From: Planctomycetota bacterium
GTDB taxonomy: Bacteria; Planctomycetota; UBA8742; UBA2392
Direction of reading: 5' to 3'
Assembly (NCBI GenBank): GCA_019636195.1
Contig: JAHBYA010000009.1
Span: 1 to 64,000 of the forward strand
DNA length: 64,000 nt
In this document: piece by piece, positions 30,892-39,694 of the stretch
How the letters are laid out: the number at the start of each line of letters is the position of its first letter
Position numbering within the stretch: position 1 is the first letter of the stretch
Notes under the pieces: generated by a model
Seen by the model: the letters and a program-made list of their open reading frames with translations, nothing else
Told to the model about the DNA's origin: nothing
Databases searched by the model: none
Made by a program: the position numbers and the translations under genes

Positions 30892-30919
30892 TTGACAGAG
30901 CCATAGCCACGGCTAGATT
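30892..30919 (+). promoter_or_regulatory. Sigma-70-type promoter of the HEAT-repeat protein gene
   Basis: TTGACA (30892-30897) and TAGATT (30914-30919) are separated by 16 bases, 39 bases before the start codon. The rest of the 250-base gap before it is AT-richer and shows no gene. Confidence 0.6.
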
Positions 30920-30958
30920 GAGTCCTCTGCCAGCACCCCCCTGAAGGAGTTTTTGAAG

Positions 30959-33529
30959 ATGCTGCTACGCATTGTGCGTGCGTCGTTCGTTGTCGCGTGC
31001 GCGTTTGGCCTGAGTCTTTCCTTTGACATTGCAGCGCCCGAGAGCAACCCGGTCGCCGCCCAGGACGCCGTCGGAACCGTCAAGGACGGCATCCGCGAGT
31101 ACAAACGCGGCAACTGGGAAAAGGCGATCCGCGAGTTTGACAAGGCGCTGGCCGGCAACCCGACCGACGCGGAAGCCCGCAAGATCCGCGACGAAATCGG
31201 CATTGAGCTTGCCCGCGACTTCATTGACGCCAACTTCGCCAACCCGACGTTGAAGTCACGCTATCACCGCTTCGGCACCTGGGTGCTGGCTGGGCGCGCG
31301 CAGACTGACCCGCCGGGCCGCGCCAACGACGCCGAGGGCATCAAGACGTACGTTGACGCGTACATGTCGGACCGCGACATAGCCCGCAAGCTGCTGCGCG
31401 CGCAAAGCATCCGTGACGCTTACGGCGACTTTGCCATCCCCTACATTCAGGCGACCTACATGCACGCCGACAGCGCCGACTCGCGCTACGAGGCGCGCAA
31501 CCTGCTGCGCACCATTGGCGCGCAGGGCGTCAACGCGCTGATCCAGTGCATGTACAGCCCCGAGAAGTATGACCGCCAGACCGCGGCGCTGGCGCTGGCG
31601 GATATCGGCGACGCTCGGGCGCTGCCGGTGCTGGCCAAGCACTTCCAGAAGCGCGACGAAGACAACGAAGTGCGTGAAGCCTGCCGCTACGGCATTGAGC
31701 AGATCCGCCGCAACGCCCCTGAACGCGACAAGAGCGTCAACGACGCCAAGGACCTGTACTTCCTCCAGGCCGAAGGCTACTACCGCAACAACGCAGCCGG
31801 GCGCTTCTGGCGCAACCGGCTGGTCGGCAGCACCTACCAGGGCCAGTTGCCGATCGCGCTGTACAGCCACGACCGCCGCTACACGGCCTGGAAGTGGATC
31901 CCCGGCAAGGAAACCGGGGAAGGCGAAAGCCAGCTGACGCCGCAGGACGTTCCGCTGTGGGCGTTTGCCGACATCGTGGCGGAAGAAGCCGCGCTTGAGG
32001 CGATTGACCTTGGCATTGCCGCCGCCGGCGGCGACGCCAACAACAACAACTGGGTGCGCGACGCCGAGGCGTTGCTTAGCTGCATCCACATGCACATGTA
32101 CACTGAGGGCCGCGGCCGCTACTTCCTGGGTGACGAATCTGAGCGCGAGTTCATCACCGAACTGCTGGGCGAGCGCGGGTTTGTGCCCAACCTGCACGGC
32201 TTTGGCCTTTCGGCTTCAGCGGGCAGCGCGGTGCTGTACCGCGCCCTTGAACGCAGCCTCGCCGACGGCTACCCGCACGTCAGCATTGCGCTGTGTGACG
32301 CCATTGCCGAGCTGAACGACAAGGCGGCCATCGGCACAAACGCCGCCGCGCCGCTGATTCGCGCGCTGGCTGACCCTGACAAGAACATCCGCTACGCGGC
32401 CGCGCGCACGCTGATCCGCCTTGGATCGGAAAAGGACTTCGGCAACAACGCGCTGGTGGAAGTTGAGGCACGCAAGAACCTGTCCGAGGTCGCGGCCCGC
32501 ACCGTGCTCGTGATCATGGAAGACGAGGCGCTGCGCAACCGCTTCCTAAGCGAGTTGACCAGCCTGGGCTATGCCGCGGTCGGCGCCCGCACCCTTGAAG
32601 AGGGCGCGGACCTTGCCACCCAGGGCAACCCGTGGGACGCCATCATCCTTGAGGGCAACCTCGCGATGAGCGCCGTGTTTGTCTTTGAGGCGCCCAACAT
32701 CGCCGGTGCGGCCAACCGCGCCGAGCGCAGCGAGCCGATCTACCACCTGCTTGCCAAGGACATCCGCACGCAGGGTGTGCCCGTGCTGGTTGCAGTGCCC
32801 GAGACGGAACTGGACAACCGCAAAGGCGACCTGTCGGCGCTGAACCTGTCGGACAACCGCTTTGTGACCTACAAGGCCGAGGCCGACTACACCGTCAACG
32901 CCAGCGGCCTGAATCAGTCGCTGGAAGACGCGTGGTCCGAAAGCGTGGAAAACGCCAAGGGCAAAACCAACGAGTCGGTGGTGCTGATGGCATGGGCGAT
33001 TGCGACCCTGAACCCTGCCACCACCAAGTTCAACGTCCAGAACCTGCTGGAAGGCCTGTCCGGCGGCTTGCGTCCGGACGGCCGCACTTGGGCCGCACGC
33101 GAAGCGATCTGCGAGGCAATTGCCGTGCTGATCGCGGATGCCAAGCGCACCGGTGCCAGCTGGGTCCGCGCCAACGTCGTGCCCAACCTGCTGGAAACAG
33201 TCAACAGCGAAGAGCGGGTGGACCGCCCGCGCGTCAAGGCCGCCGCCGCCAAGGCGCTGGGTGCAACCTACGGCACCCACAAGGGCGCTTGGGACGCCGA
33301 CGGGTTCGAGGCACTCAAGAAGCTCGTGCGCCTTGAGTACGACCTGACCGAGACCGACGACCAGTTGCAGCGCCAGGCGCTGATCCTGGAAGTGTTCAAG
33401 GCCCGCAACGCCGCTGGCGAAGCCTTTGGCCGCGCGCCGACCTCAGCACAGCAGCGCAGCGCCTTCAAGCGTGAACAGGCCGTAAACAACCACGCGCCGC
33501 ACCCGGACAAGCGCAAGGCCGGCGAATAG
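30959..33529 (+). CDS. Exported TPR/HEAT-repeat protein with embedded receiver-like domain, 856 aa
   Basis: A signal peptide (about residues 1-35) is followed by a TPR-like pair (IREYKRGNWEKAIREFDKALAGNP). HEAT-like repeats follow (for example QTAALALADIGDARALPVLAKHF, and APLIRALADPDKNIRYAAARTLIRLG). From about residue 512 to 660 the sequence looks like a response-regulator receiver fold: TVLVIMEDEALRNRFLSELTSLGYAA, then WDAIILEGNL where phospho-acceptor Asp would be expected but Glu appears, then VPVLVAVPETELD and FVTYKAEADY. Further HEAT-like helices complete the protein. ATG 30959 follows AAGGAG. Function unknown; a periplasmic scaffold is plausible. Confidence 0.72.
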   Translation: MLLRIVRASFVVACAFGLSLSFDIAAPESNPVAAQDAVGTVKDGIREYKRGNWEKAIREFDKALAGNPTDAEARKIRDEIGIELARDFIDANFANPTLKSRYHRFGTWVLAGRAQTDPPGRANDAEGIKTYVDAYMSDRDIARKLLRAQSIRDAYGDFAIPYIQATYMHADSADSRYEARNLLRTIGAQGVNALIQCMYSPEKYDRQTAALALADIGDARALPVLAKHFQKRDEDNEVREACRYGIEQIRRNAPERDKSVNDAKDLYFLQAEGYYRNNAAGRFWRNRLVGSTYQGQLPIALYSHDRRYTAWKWIPGKETGEGESQLTPQDVPLWAFADIVAEEAALEAIDLGIAAAGGDANNNNWVRDAEALLSCIHMHMYTEGRGRYFLGDESEREFITELLGERGFVPNLHGFGLSASAGSAVLYRALERSLADGYPHVSIALCDAIAELNDKAAIGTNAAAPLIRALADPDKNIRYAAARTLIRLGSEKDFGNNALVEVEARKNLSEVAARTVLVIMEDEALRNRFLSELTSLGYAAVGARTLEEGADLATQGNPWDAIILEGNLAMSAVFVFEAPNIAGAANRAERSEPIYHLLAKDIRTQGVPVLVAVPETELDNRKGDLSALNLSDNRFVTYKAEADYTVNASGLNQSLEDAWSESVENAKGKTNESVVLMAWAIATLNPATTKFNVQNLLEGLSGGLRPDGRTWAAREAICEAIAVLIADAKRTGASWVRANVVPNLLETVNSEERVDRPRVKAAAAKALGATYGTHKGAWDADGFEALKKLVRLEYDLTETDDQLQRQALILEVFKARNAAGEAFGRAPTSAQQRSAFKREQAVNNHAPHPDKRKAGE

Positions 33530-33550
33530 TTTTGCCATGCTCCACCCAAG

Positions 33551-33590
33551 GCGCCGGGCGTCCCCAAGGGGCGCCCGGTCGCGTTTTTCC
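33551..33590 (+). terminator. Intrinsic terminator after HEAT-repeat protein gene
   Basis: A GC-rich stem with one bulge (about 33554-33565 with 33568-33578) is followed by TCGCGTTTTTCC. Confidence 0.7.
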
Positions 33591-33663
33591 GCGTGAGGGC
33601 TGCGCACTTTGGGGTACTAGGGGTACACGCAGGGGCATATTGCCCGCTACTACGGAGGAATTC

Positions 33664-35337
33664 ATGAAGCTCTGGATTACGAGACTGTTCGCCTTGTCGC
33701 TGGCCATCGGCCTGCTTGCCAGTGCAGCCACGCTGGCACAGGACGCGCCCAAGCCGGCTGACCCCGAAAAGAAGACCGAGGCCAAGGACATCGCCACAAG
33801 CACGGTGGACTTCGAGTTTGAAGGCCTGATGTTTGTGCAGACAAAGGTCAACGGCAAAGGCCCCTACAAGTTCCTTTTCGACAGCGGCGCCACCCAAAGC
33901 GTGCTGAACGAGCGCCTGGCCAAAGAGCTGGGCCTTGAGCTGCACGACATGCCGGGTGGCGTGCAGGGCGTCGGCACCGCCGACGCCAAGCTGGTCGTCC
34001 TTGACAGCATGGAGATCGGCGGCTTCAAGCGCGGCGAGTGCATTGCCGCCAGCATGAACCTCGACCACATGAGTGGCACCCTTGGCTACCACATGATGGG
34101 CATCATCGGCCAGAACGTCATCAAGCGCATGCAGAAGGTCGAGATCGACTTTTCGGCTGGCAAGCTGGCCATGACGCGCTACCCCGCCGGCGAAGAGCCC
34201 TCCGACATGCAGGAAGACATGCTGATCCGCATGCTCAAGGGCGGCGGCGGCATGCCGGGGATGCCGGGCATGCCCGGCCGGCGCCAGCCCCCGCCGGACG
34301 AAAAGAAGCCCGACAAAAAGGACGACGAGTTCAGCCTTGAGCCCGTGTTGCCCAACGCCGCGTGGCTGTTGCAGGACGAGCGCAGGACCGAAAGCAAGCC
34401 GGACCGCCGCTCGCCCACCGAGGGCATGACGCTGACCTACCGCACCGGCGAGCTGGAGTTCTTCGGCCGCAAGATGGAGCTGGTGCCCTACTGGTACCTG
34501 GACTGTGTCATCAACGGCAAGACCAAGAGCTTCATGTTCGACACCGGTGCCAGCATGCTGCTTGCGCTGGGCACCAAGCTCGCGGAAGACGTGAAGATTC
34601 CCACCAGCTTCACCTACCCGGTCAAGGGCATCGGCAAGGGCGACGCCAAGTCGGGCCTTGTGGACAGCTTCCAGGTCGGCGTCATCAAGGAAGTGGATGC
34701 GCCCTGCACGATCATGGAACTGCCCAAGATCACCGACCAGCTTGGCCAGATGGGCGCGATGATCCCCGGCGTCGATAAGCTGAACTTCGACGGCATCGTG
34801 GGCATCACGCTGGCCACGCGCTTCAAGAAGATGATCGTCGATGCCAAGAACCGCCACATTGAGTTCATCCCCTACGGCAAGGACGAGGTCAACAAGCTTG
34901 AGCCCAGCCACAGCGAAGAGTTCGTGCGTGACGCGGTGATTCGCACCTGGCAGGGCAAAGCCGGCACCTTCAGCCTTACCGGCGACAGCGTGCAGCTTGA
35001 AAACTGGAAGGCCAAGGGCCTCGAAAGCGGCGGCCTTGAAATTGAAAGCGTCGTTGAAGGCGGCGCGGCCCACAAAGCCGGCTTGAAGAAAGGCGACATT
35101 ATCACTCACCTGGTGGGCGCAGCCGACGACCTGCCGGAAGACATGGAAGACGCAGACGTGGACGGCAAGGACGTGAAGGTTCGTGACATGCCGGCGCTGA
35201 TCATGTGGGCGTGCAGCAAGGATCCTGGCACGGAAGTCAGCGTGCGCATCAAGCGCGGCGACGAGGTCAAGGACCTGAAGTTGAAGCTGGATGACTACGG
35301 CTTCAAAGGCAGCGTGCCTGACCGCTTCAAGAAGTAG
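33664..35337 (+). CDS. Exported double retropepsin-like aspartic protease with PDZ domain, 557 aa
   Basis: A signal peptide ends near AATLAQDA. Two retropepsin-like halves follow: the first has FLFDSGATQS (about residue 73) and the second FMFDTGASM (about residue 293), each with the Asp-Ser/Thr-Gly motif that supplies one catalytic aspartate. A Gly/Met/Pro-rich linker (GGGGMPGMPGMPG) and a charged segment separate them. A PDZ domain (about residues 450-540) has GLEIESVVEGGAAHKAGLKKGDIITHLVG. It would be a periplasmic or surface peptidase that uses PDZ to recognise substrate C-termini. GGAGG precedes the ATG at 33664, which sets the start. Confidence 0.83.
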   Translation: MKLWITRLFALSLAIGLLASAATLAQDAPKPADPEKKTEAKDIATSTVDFEFEGLMFVQTKVNGKGPYKFLFDSGATQSVLNERLAKELGLELHDMPGGVQGVGTADAKLVVLDSMEIGGFKRGECIAASMNLDHMSGTLGYHMMGIIGQNVIKRMQKVEIDFSAGKLAMTRYPAGEEPSDMQEDMLIRMLKGGGGMPGMPGMPGRRQPPPDEKKPDKKDDEFSLEPVLPNAAWLLQDERRTESKPDRRSPTEGMTLTYRTGELEFFGRKMELVPYWYLDCVINGKTKSFMFDTGASMLLALGTKLAEDVKIPTSFTYPVKGIGKGDAKSGLVDSFQVGVIKEVDAPCTIMELPKITDQLGQMGAMIPGVDKLNFDGIVGITLATRFKKMIVDAKNRHIEFIPYGKDEVNKLEPSHSEEFVRDAVIRTWQGKAGTFSLTGDSVQLENWKAKGLESGGLEIESVVEGGAAHKAGLKKGDIITHLVGAADDLPEDMEDADVDGKDVKVRDMPALIMWACSKDPGTEVSVRIKRGDEVKDLKLKLDDYGFKGSVPDRFKK

Positions 35338-35359
35338 GCACAGACGCAACAAATACAAC

Positions 35360-35393
35360 GGGGCGGGCCTCAGGCTCGCCCCTTCTTGTTTTT
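35360..35393 (+). terminator. Intrinsic terminator after the retropepsin-PDZ gene
   Basis: A 10 bp stem with one G-T pair (35360-35369 with 35373-35382) and a 3-base loop is followed by TTCTTGTTTTT. Confidence 0.82.
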
Positions 35394-35518
35394 GGCTGGC
35401 CGGCGGTCTGGCTACGCCCCAGCCATGCCAAGAGTCTGCCGCCAGATACGAAGATGCGACAAGCCTGCCCGATCAAGCGCAGCACAACTAACCAACCATT
35501 TAGTCATTTTGAGACGAC

Positions 35519-35533
35519 GCAGCAAATTGCTGC
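35519..35533. promoter_or_regulatory. Perfect dyad, possible operator
   Basis: GCAGCAAATTGCTGC is a 7-base inverted repeat around a single central base, 175 bases before the start of a gene for a helix-turn-helix regulator. Autoregulation is a guess from position. Confidence 0.3.
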
Positions 35534-35707
35534 AAGTCATTCCAAACACAAAACTTGTATTCATCTTGCACAGCGATTGCACGATTGGCACAAGGGCCTT
35601 TTGCTCGCTTCTTTTCACACTAGTATGGAAGGTATCCCATCTTGATTTTGTTACCCCTCTGATCAGGAGTGATAAGAACATCGATACACTTGCATGGAGT
35701 CATCAGC

Positions 35708-37951
35708 ATGAATCCCGGGGCCGCCACTTCTGTTGACCTTTTGAGATCCGAACACCGCATCGCCAGCAACCGCAGCCTGCAGGCCCTGATCAGTTGGGGC
35801 CTTGAACAGGCGCAGGCGTACTCTGCGGCAGGCAAGCGTGTGCTTTGGGTGCCGTGCCACGCTATTTCCGGCGCATTGTCGTTGCGCAGCTGGATCATGT
35901 ACCAGGCCACGCGCACGCTGGGCGCGGCTGGGCCCTCCGACGCCGCTTCGCTGCTGTCCGGCGCGGCAGACCTGCTGGTGATTGTTGACCCAGCCGCTGC
36001 CGACCGCGAGGGCCTGCAATGGCTCAGCAACCTGCTGGCATGCGCTGAGGCGGTGCGCGACCTGACCGTCACCCCGCCCCTGCCTGAGTTGCTGGTGTTG
36101 GCGCAGTCCGGCGCCGGCACGGAACAGTCCGATGCATTCCTTGACCGTCTGCGCGCCCTGGGCGCTCGCGAGACCCGCAGTTCCGGCCGCGACGGCGACA
36201 TATCCACCACCGCCCTGCGCAACGAACTTGGCGCGCTACGCGACCGGCACGCGCCGTTGCTGGCGGCGCTTTCGCTGGCGCCGTGTCCCCTGACCCTCGA
36301 AGAGTTTGAGGCCATCGCGGCCGCTTGCGGCGCGGGCACGACCTCTTTGCGGGCGCTCACTGGCGGCGGGGCGTTTCAAGTGCTGGACGGCTTGATCCTT
36401 CCCGGCAGTCGCGAATTGCGCCATGAGGTGCGGTCGATGCTGGGCGAGCAGGTGATCCAGGACGCCGCGCACGCGTTGTCCGACTTGTTCGAGAAAATCT
36501 TCGACAAGCTGCCCGACGCCCGCATTGAGCAGCTGATGCTTGCCGGCGACGCGCGCCGCGCCGTGCGCATGGCCCGCAAACGCTTTGACGAGCATTACGC
36601 CTCCGGCCGCTTTGAAGAGGCGCTGCACATCGTCGATATCGCGGCGAAACTCAACATGCCGATTGAACCCGGCCGCAACGCCGCCGAGGTTGACCAGGCC
36701 CGGCTGGCGCTGCTGCACGCCGAGGTCGGCAACCACGCGGTTGCCCGCGAAATGGTCACGAAGCTGGCGCGCCGCCGCGACCTTTACCGCAACGCTGCAT
36801 TCATTGAGTGGCTGGCACTTGCCGCCCGCGCGCTCGCCCTGACCGGGCACGAGCCTCGCGCAGCCGACAGCCTGCTGCGGCGCGCGATCCGTCTTGCCGG
36901 TGACGACCTGGACCGCCACATCCGCCTGACGCTGCTGCGGGTCGAACTGCTTGAGTCCGGCGTCTTCAAGCTGGATGACCGCGCGACCTGGCTGCTCAGC
37001 CATATCAACAACAAAATGCTTGAGCAGGTGTCGCCCGCAACACTGGCGGCATACCTTGAGACGACCGCCGCCCGTCTGGCTGCATCAGGCCACTTCAAGG
37101 GCGCGTTCAAGCGCCTGCGCAGGCTTTCGGCAATTGAAACGTCAGACCGGCGCCGGGCAGCCGCGATGCTGCTGATGGCGCGGTGCCGTGCGCACTTTGC
37201 CGACCATGAGGGCGCGATGCGCTACGCCTCAAGCTCGCTGCACTTCGGCCTGCGCGCCGCCGAGCTTGGCGTCGTTGAGCAGGCCGCGCGCTTCCTGCGC
37301 GACGCCGAGCGCGGACGTCCGCGCGCCATGCCCAAGCTCGCGCCCAGCCGTCCACGCGGCGGCAGGCCGCGCCTTCCCGCAGTGGTGGACATCGCCACAC
37401 CCCAGACCCCGGCGCCCGCCGAGCTGTTTGAGCTGTTGCAATCGCGCTTTGGTGCCTTGTCGTGGGTGCGCCGCCGCGGCGCGCAGGTTAGCAGCGTGGG
37501 CCGCGCGCAGGGCAACCCGTCGGTTGTATCCGTGTACCAGGAACACAAGGGCGGCGTGAACCTTGTGACGCGCAGCCAGCCCTCCGGCCATGGCGCACGC
37601 GCGCTGGTGTTGCTGCGCGGCGACGGCGACGACACCGTGGTCTTTGAGTCGCCCGCCGACACGGAACCGCGCGAAGACGCCATCGTGCGCTTCCTGCTCA
37701 GTGACCGCAGCGTCACGGAAGGGGCCGAAGGCGGCACACCGTCACGCAAGAACGTCGTGGACGAGTACCTCAAGCGCGCGGTCGCGACCGAAGGCAAGCG
37801 CGGCCTGCACGCCACGGTTGAAACTCTGTTCAACAAGGACTTGCTGATCTACCTTGAAGAGCAGGGCCTCACCAAAGAGGAAATGGCGGAGCGGCTGGGC
37901 GTTTCGCGCGCCACGCTGTACCGCATGTTTGCCCGCGCCGGTTTGAACTAG
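35708..37951 (+). CDS. Large transcriptional regulator with TPR-like middle and Fis-type HTH, 747 aa
   Basis: The C-terminal 45 residues (LIYLEEQGLTKEEMAERLGVSRATLYRMFARAGL) form a Fis-family helix-turn-helix like that of sigma-54 activators. The middle (about residues 270-530) is alpha-helical and TPR-like (EHYASGRFEEALHIVDIA). A region around 560-650 may be GAF-like. The N-terminal 250 residues resemble the ATPase part of STAND regulators in pattern (LLVIVDPAAADREGLQWLSNLL could be a Walker B-like strand), but no P-loop GxxxxGK[ST] is present, so ATP binding is doubtful. No sigma-54 contact motif GAFTGA is seen. ATG 35708 follows GGAG. Targets unknown. Confidence 0.75.
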   Translation: MNPGAATSVDLLRSEHRIASNRSLQALISWGLEQAQAYSAAGKRVLWVPCHAISGALSLRSWIMYQATRTLGAAGPSDAASLLSGAADLLVIVDPAAADREGLQWLSNLLACAEAVRDLTVTPPLPELLVLAQSGAGTEQSDAFLDRLRALGARETRSSGRDGDISTTALRNELGALRDRHAPLLAALSLAPCPLTLEEFEAIAAACGAGTTSLRALTGGGAFQVLDGLILPGSRELRHEVRSMLGEQVIQDAAHALSDLFEKIFDKLPDARIEQLMLAGDARRAVRMARKRFDEHYASGRFEEALHIVDIAAKLNMPIEPGRNAAEVDQARLALLHAEVGNHAVAREMVTKLARRRDLYRNAAFIEWLALAARALALTGHEPRAADSLLRRAIRLAGDDLDRHIRLTLLRVELLESGVFKLDDRATWLLSHINNKMLEQVSPATLAAYLETTAARLAASGHFKGAFKRLRRLSAIETSDRRRAAAMLLMARCRAHFADHEGAMRYASSSLHFGLRAAELGVVEQAARFLRDAERGRPRAMPKLAPSRPRGGRPRLPAVVDIATPQTPAPAELFELLQSRFGALSWVRRRGAQVSSVGRAQGNPSVVSVYQEHKGGVNLVTRSQPSGHGARALVLLRGDGDDTVVFESPADTEPREDAIVRFLLSDRSVTEGAEGGTPSRKNVVDEYLKRAVATEGKRGLHATVETLFNKDLLIYLEEQGLTKEEMAERLGVSRATLYRMFARAGLN

Positions 37952-37966
37952 CGAGAGTGCTGGACG

Positions 37967-37992
37967 AGCCCCGGCCCCGCGCCGGGGCTTTT
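37967..37992 (+). terminator. Intrinsic terminator after regulator gene
   Basis: A perfect 9 bp stem (37967-37975 with 37981-37989) with a 5-base loop is followed by TTTTGC. Confidence 0.75.
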
Positions 37993-38056
37993 GCTGTCAA
38001 GGCTGCTTGCTATCCTCCCGCGCCACGGGCAATGACATTTTGTACAGGACATCGGC

Positions 38057-38332
38057 ATGCCGAACATTATCCGCATTCCAACCCCGCTGCGTAACCTGAC
38101 GGGCAACACTGCCGAGGTCAGTGTCAGCGCCGCGACCGTCGGCCAGGCGCTGGACGCCCTTGAGGCGCAACACAACGGCATCAAGGCGCGCATTTGCGAC
38201 GAGCAGGGCAACGTGCGGCGCTTCGTGAACGTCTTCCTGAACGACGAAGACATCCGCTTTCTGGACAACCTCAACACCCCGCTCAAAGACGGCGACTCCC
38301 TGTCCATTGTGCCCGCCATCGCGGGGGGATAG
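38057..38332 (+). CDS. CysO/MoaD/ThiS-family sulfur carrier protein, 91 aa
   Basis: This is a ubiquitin-like protein ending in Gly-Gly (IVPAIAGG), which is adenylated and thiocarboxylated by an E1-like enzyme to carry sulfide. The stretch RFVNVFLNDEDIRFLDNL...GDSLSIVPAIAGG is very close to mycobacterial CysO, the sulfur carrier for cysteine synthesis, and closer to it than to ThiS or MoaD as I remember them. It stands four bases before homoserine dehydrogenase and appears to be in one operon with hom and thrB. A role in sulfur transfer to an O-acylated or O-phospho amino acid is therefore likely. Neither its E1 nor a cysteine synthase is in the window. Confidence 0.88.
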   Translation: MPNIIRIPTPLRNLTGNTAEVSVSAATVGQALDALEAQHNGIKARICDEQGNVRRFVNVFLNDEDIRFLDNLNTPLKDGDSLSIVPAIAGG

Positions 38333-38335
38333 CCC

Positions 38336-39694
38336 ATGCAGCCGGACGGCAAACTGCGCGAAATTCGCGTCGGGCTTATCGGGTGCGGCGTGGTCGGCGG
38401 CGGCCTGGTGAAGATGCTCGCGCGCCACGCCGGCCAGCTTGCCGCCAACGGCCTCGCCTTCCGGGTCACCCACGTCGCGGTGCGCGACACCGCCAAATCC
38501 CGCGGCGTGGACCTTTCCGGCGCCCGGGTGTGCGCCAACCCGATGGACGTGGCTGCCGACCCGGACATCAACATGCTGGTTGAGGTCATGGGCGGCAACG
38601 ACATCGCCGTCATCGCCGCGTGCGCGGCCCTTACCCGGGGCATACCGCTGGTTACCGCCAACAAGCACGCGCTGGCCCGCAGCCTTCCGCGCTACCTTGA
38701 GGCCGCCGGCGGGCGTGTGCCGATCGGGTTTGAGGCCGCTGTGGCGGCGCACATCCCGATCATCGAGGTGCTTGAGCACAGCCTGGGCTGTGAAGACCTG
38801 ACGCTGGTCAAGGGCGTGATCAACGGCAGCACGAACTACATCCTCACATTCATGGAGCGCGCGGGCTGCGAGTATGACGCGGCGCTTGCGGACGCCGCAG
38901 CCAAAGGCTTCACCGAGGCCGACCCCACCCTCGACGTGGAGGGCTTCGACGCCGCTGAAAAGCTTTCGCTGCTTGCGCTTAAGGCCTTCGGCACGCCCGT
39001 GGCCCTTGAGCGCATGCACATTGAAGGCGTCACAAACATCCGCCAGGTGGACATCCGGCTGGCCCTTGAGCTTGAGCACCGCATCAAGCTGGTGGCGGCC
39101 GCCCGGCGTGTTGATGGCGGGCTGAGCCTGCGCGTGCACCCGGCGCTGGTGCACCGCGGCGAGCTGCTGGCCGACGTGGACAGCGAGTTCAACGCCATCA
39201 TCCTGGAGGGCCCGGGCTTCAACCAGTTGACGTTCCTGGGCAAGGGCGCGGGCGAACTGCCCACCGCCAGCGCGGTGCTGAACGACATGGTCAAGATTGC
39301 GCGCGGCGGCACCGGTCAGCTGCCCGGCATAGATCGCGGGCCGGCGCTGCCGCTGGCTGACACCGGCAACCTGCGCCTGTGCTACTTCCTGCGCATGCGC
39401 GCCGAAGCCGCCGACAGCAGCGCGCTGGTGGCGTCGCTTGAGGGCATGGGGCTGAAAGTCCTGTCAATTGCCCGGACAACGCTGGACGAAACAAATTACC
39501 TTGGCGTAATTACCGACGTGGTGGAAGAGTCACGAATGGTCGGACTGTTGCCCGGCATTCGCGCACTTCCGCAGGTCAAGGGCGATCTGGCGCTGCTGCG
39601 CCTGGACAAGGACAACTACCGTGACATCGTCGAGCGCGAACAAAGTGCGTATTTCGGTGCCAGCCTCAAGCGCCAACCTGGGCCCCGGATTTGA
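38336..39694 (+). CDS. hom: Homoserine dehydrogenase with ACT domain, 452 aa
   Basis: It reduces aspartate semialdehyde to homoserine using NAD(P)H, the branch point for threonine, methionine and, through homoserine phosphate, other products. The Rossmann fingerprint VGLIGCGVVGGGLV is at the start, the catalytic region has GVINGSTNYIL and the lysine segment of TANKHALAR, and FTEADPTLDVEGFDAAEKLSLLA is the family signature. The C-terminal 80 residues form an ACT domain (LCYFLRMRAEAADSSALVASLEGMGL), usually allosteric control by threonine. It overlaps thrB by 74 bases. Confidence 0.95.
   Translation: MQPDGKLREIRVGLIGCGVVGGGLVKMLARHAGQLAANGLAFRVTHVAVRDTAKSRGVDLSGARVCANPMDVAADPDINMLVEVMGGNDIAVIAACAALTRGIPLVTANKHALARSLPRYLEAAGGRVPIGFEAAVAAHIPIIEVLEHSLGCEDLTLVKGVINGSTNYILTFMERAGCEYDAALADAAAKGFTEADPTLDVEGFDAAEKLSLLALKAFGTPVALERMHIEGVTNIRQVDIRLALELEHRIKLVAAARRVDGGLSLRVHPALVHRGELLADVDSEFNAIILEGPGFNQLTFLGKGAGELPTASAVLNDMVKIARGGTGQLPGIDRGPALPLADTGNLRLCYFLRMRAEAADSSALVASLEGMGLKVLSIARTTLDETNYLGVITDVVEESRMVGLLPGIRALPQVKGDLALLRLDKDNYRDIVEREQSAYFGASLKRQPGPRI

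Larger units (their letters stand above)
35338..35707 (+). other. Gene-free AT-richer region upstream of the large regulator gene
   Basis: This 370-base gap holds a terminator near its left end. The part from about 35480 to 35707 is clearly AT-richer than the genes around it and has no open frame that looks coding. It carries a 15-base dyad (35519-35533). TACACT at 35685-35690 resembles -10 boxes found elsewhere in the window but lacks a recognisable -35. The ribosome binding site GGAG for the regulator is at 35696-35699. Confidence 0.6.

Noticed and set aside
35584..35605. Sigma-54-like TGGCAC...TTGC sequence before the Fis-type regulator
   Set aside because: The distance between the GG and GC elements is about four bases too long for a -24/-12 promoter.
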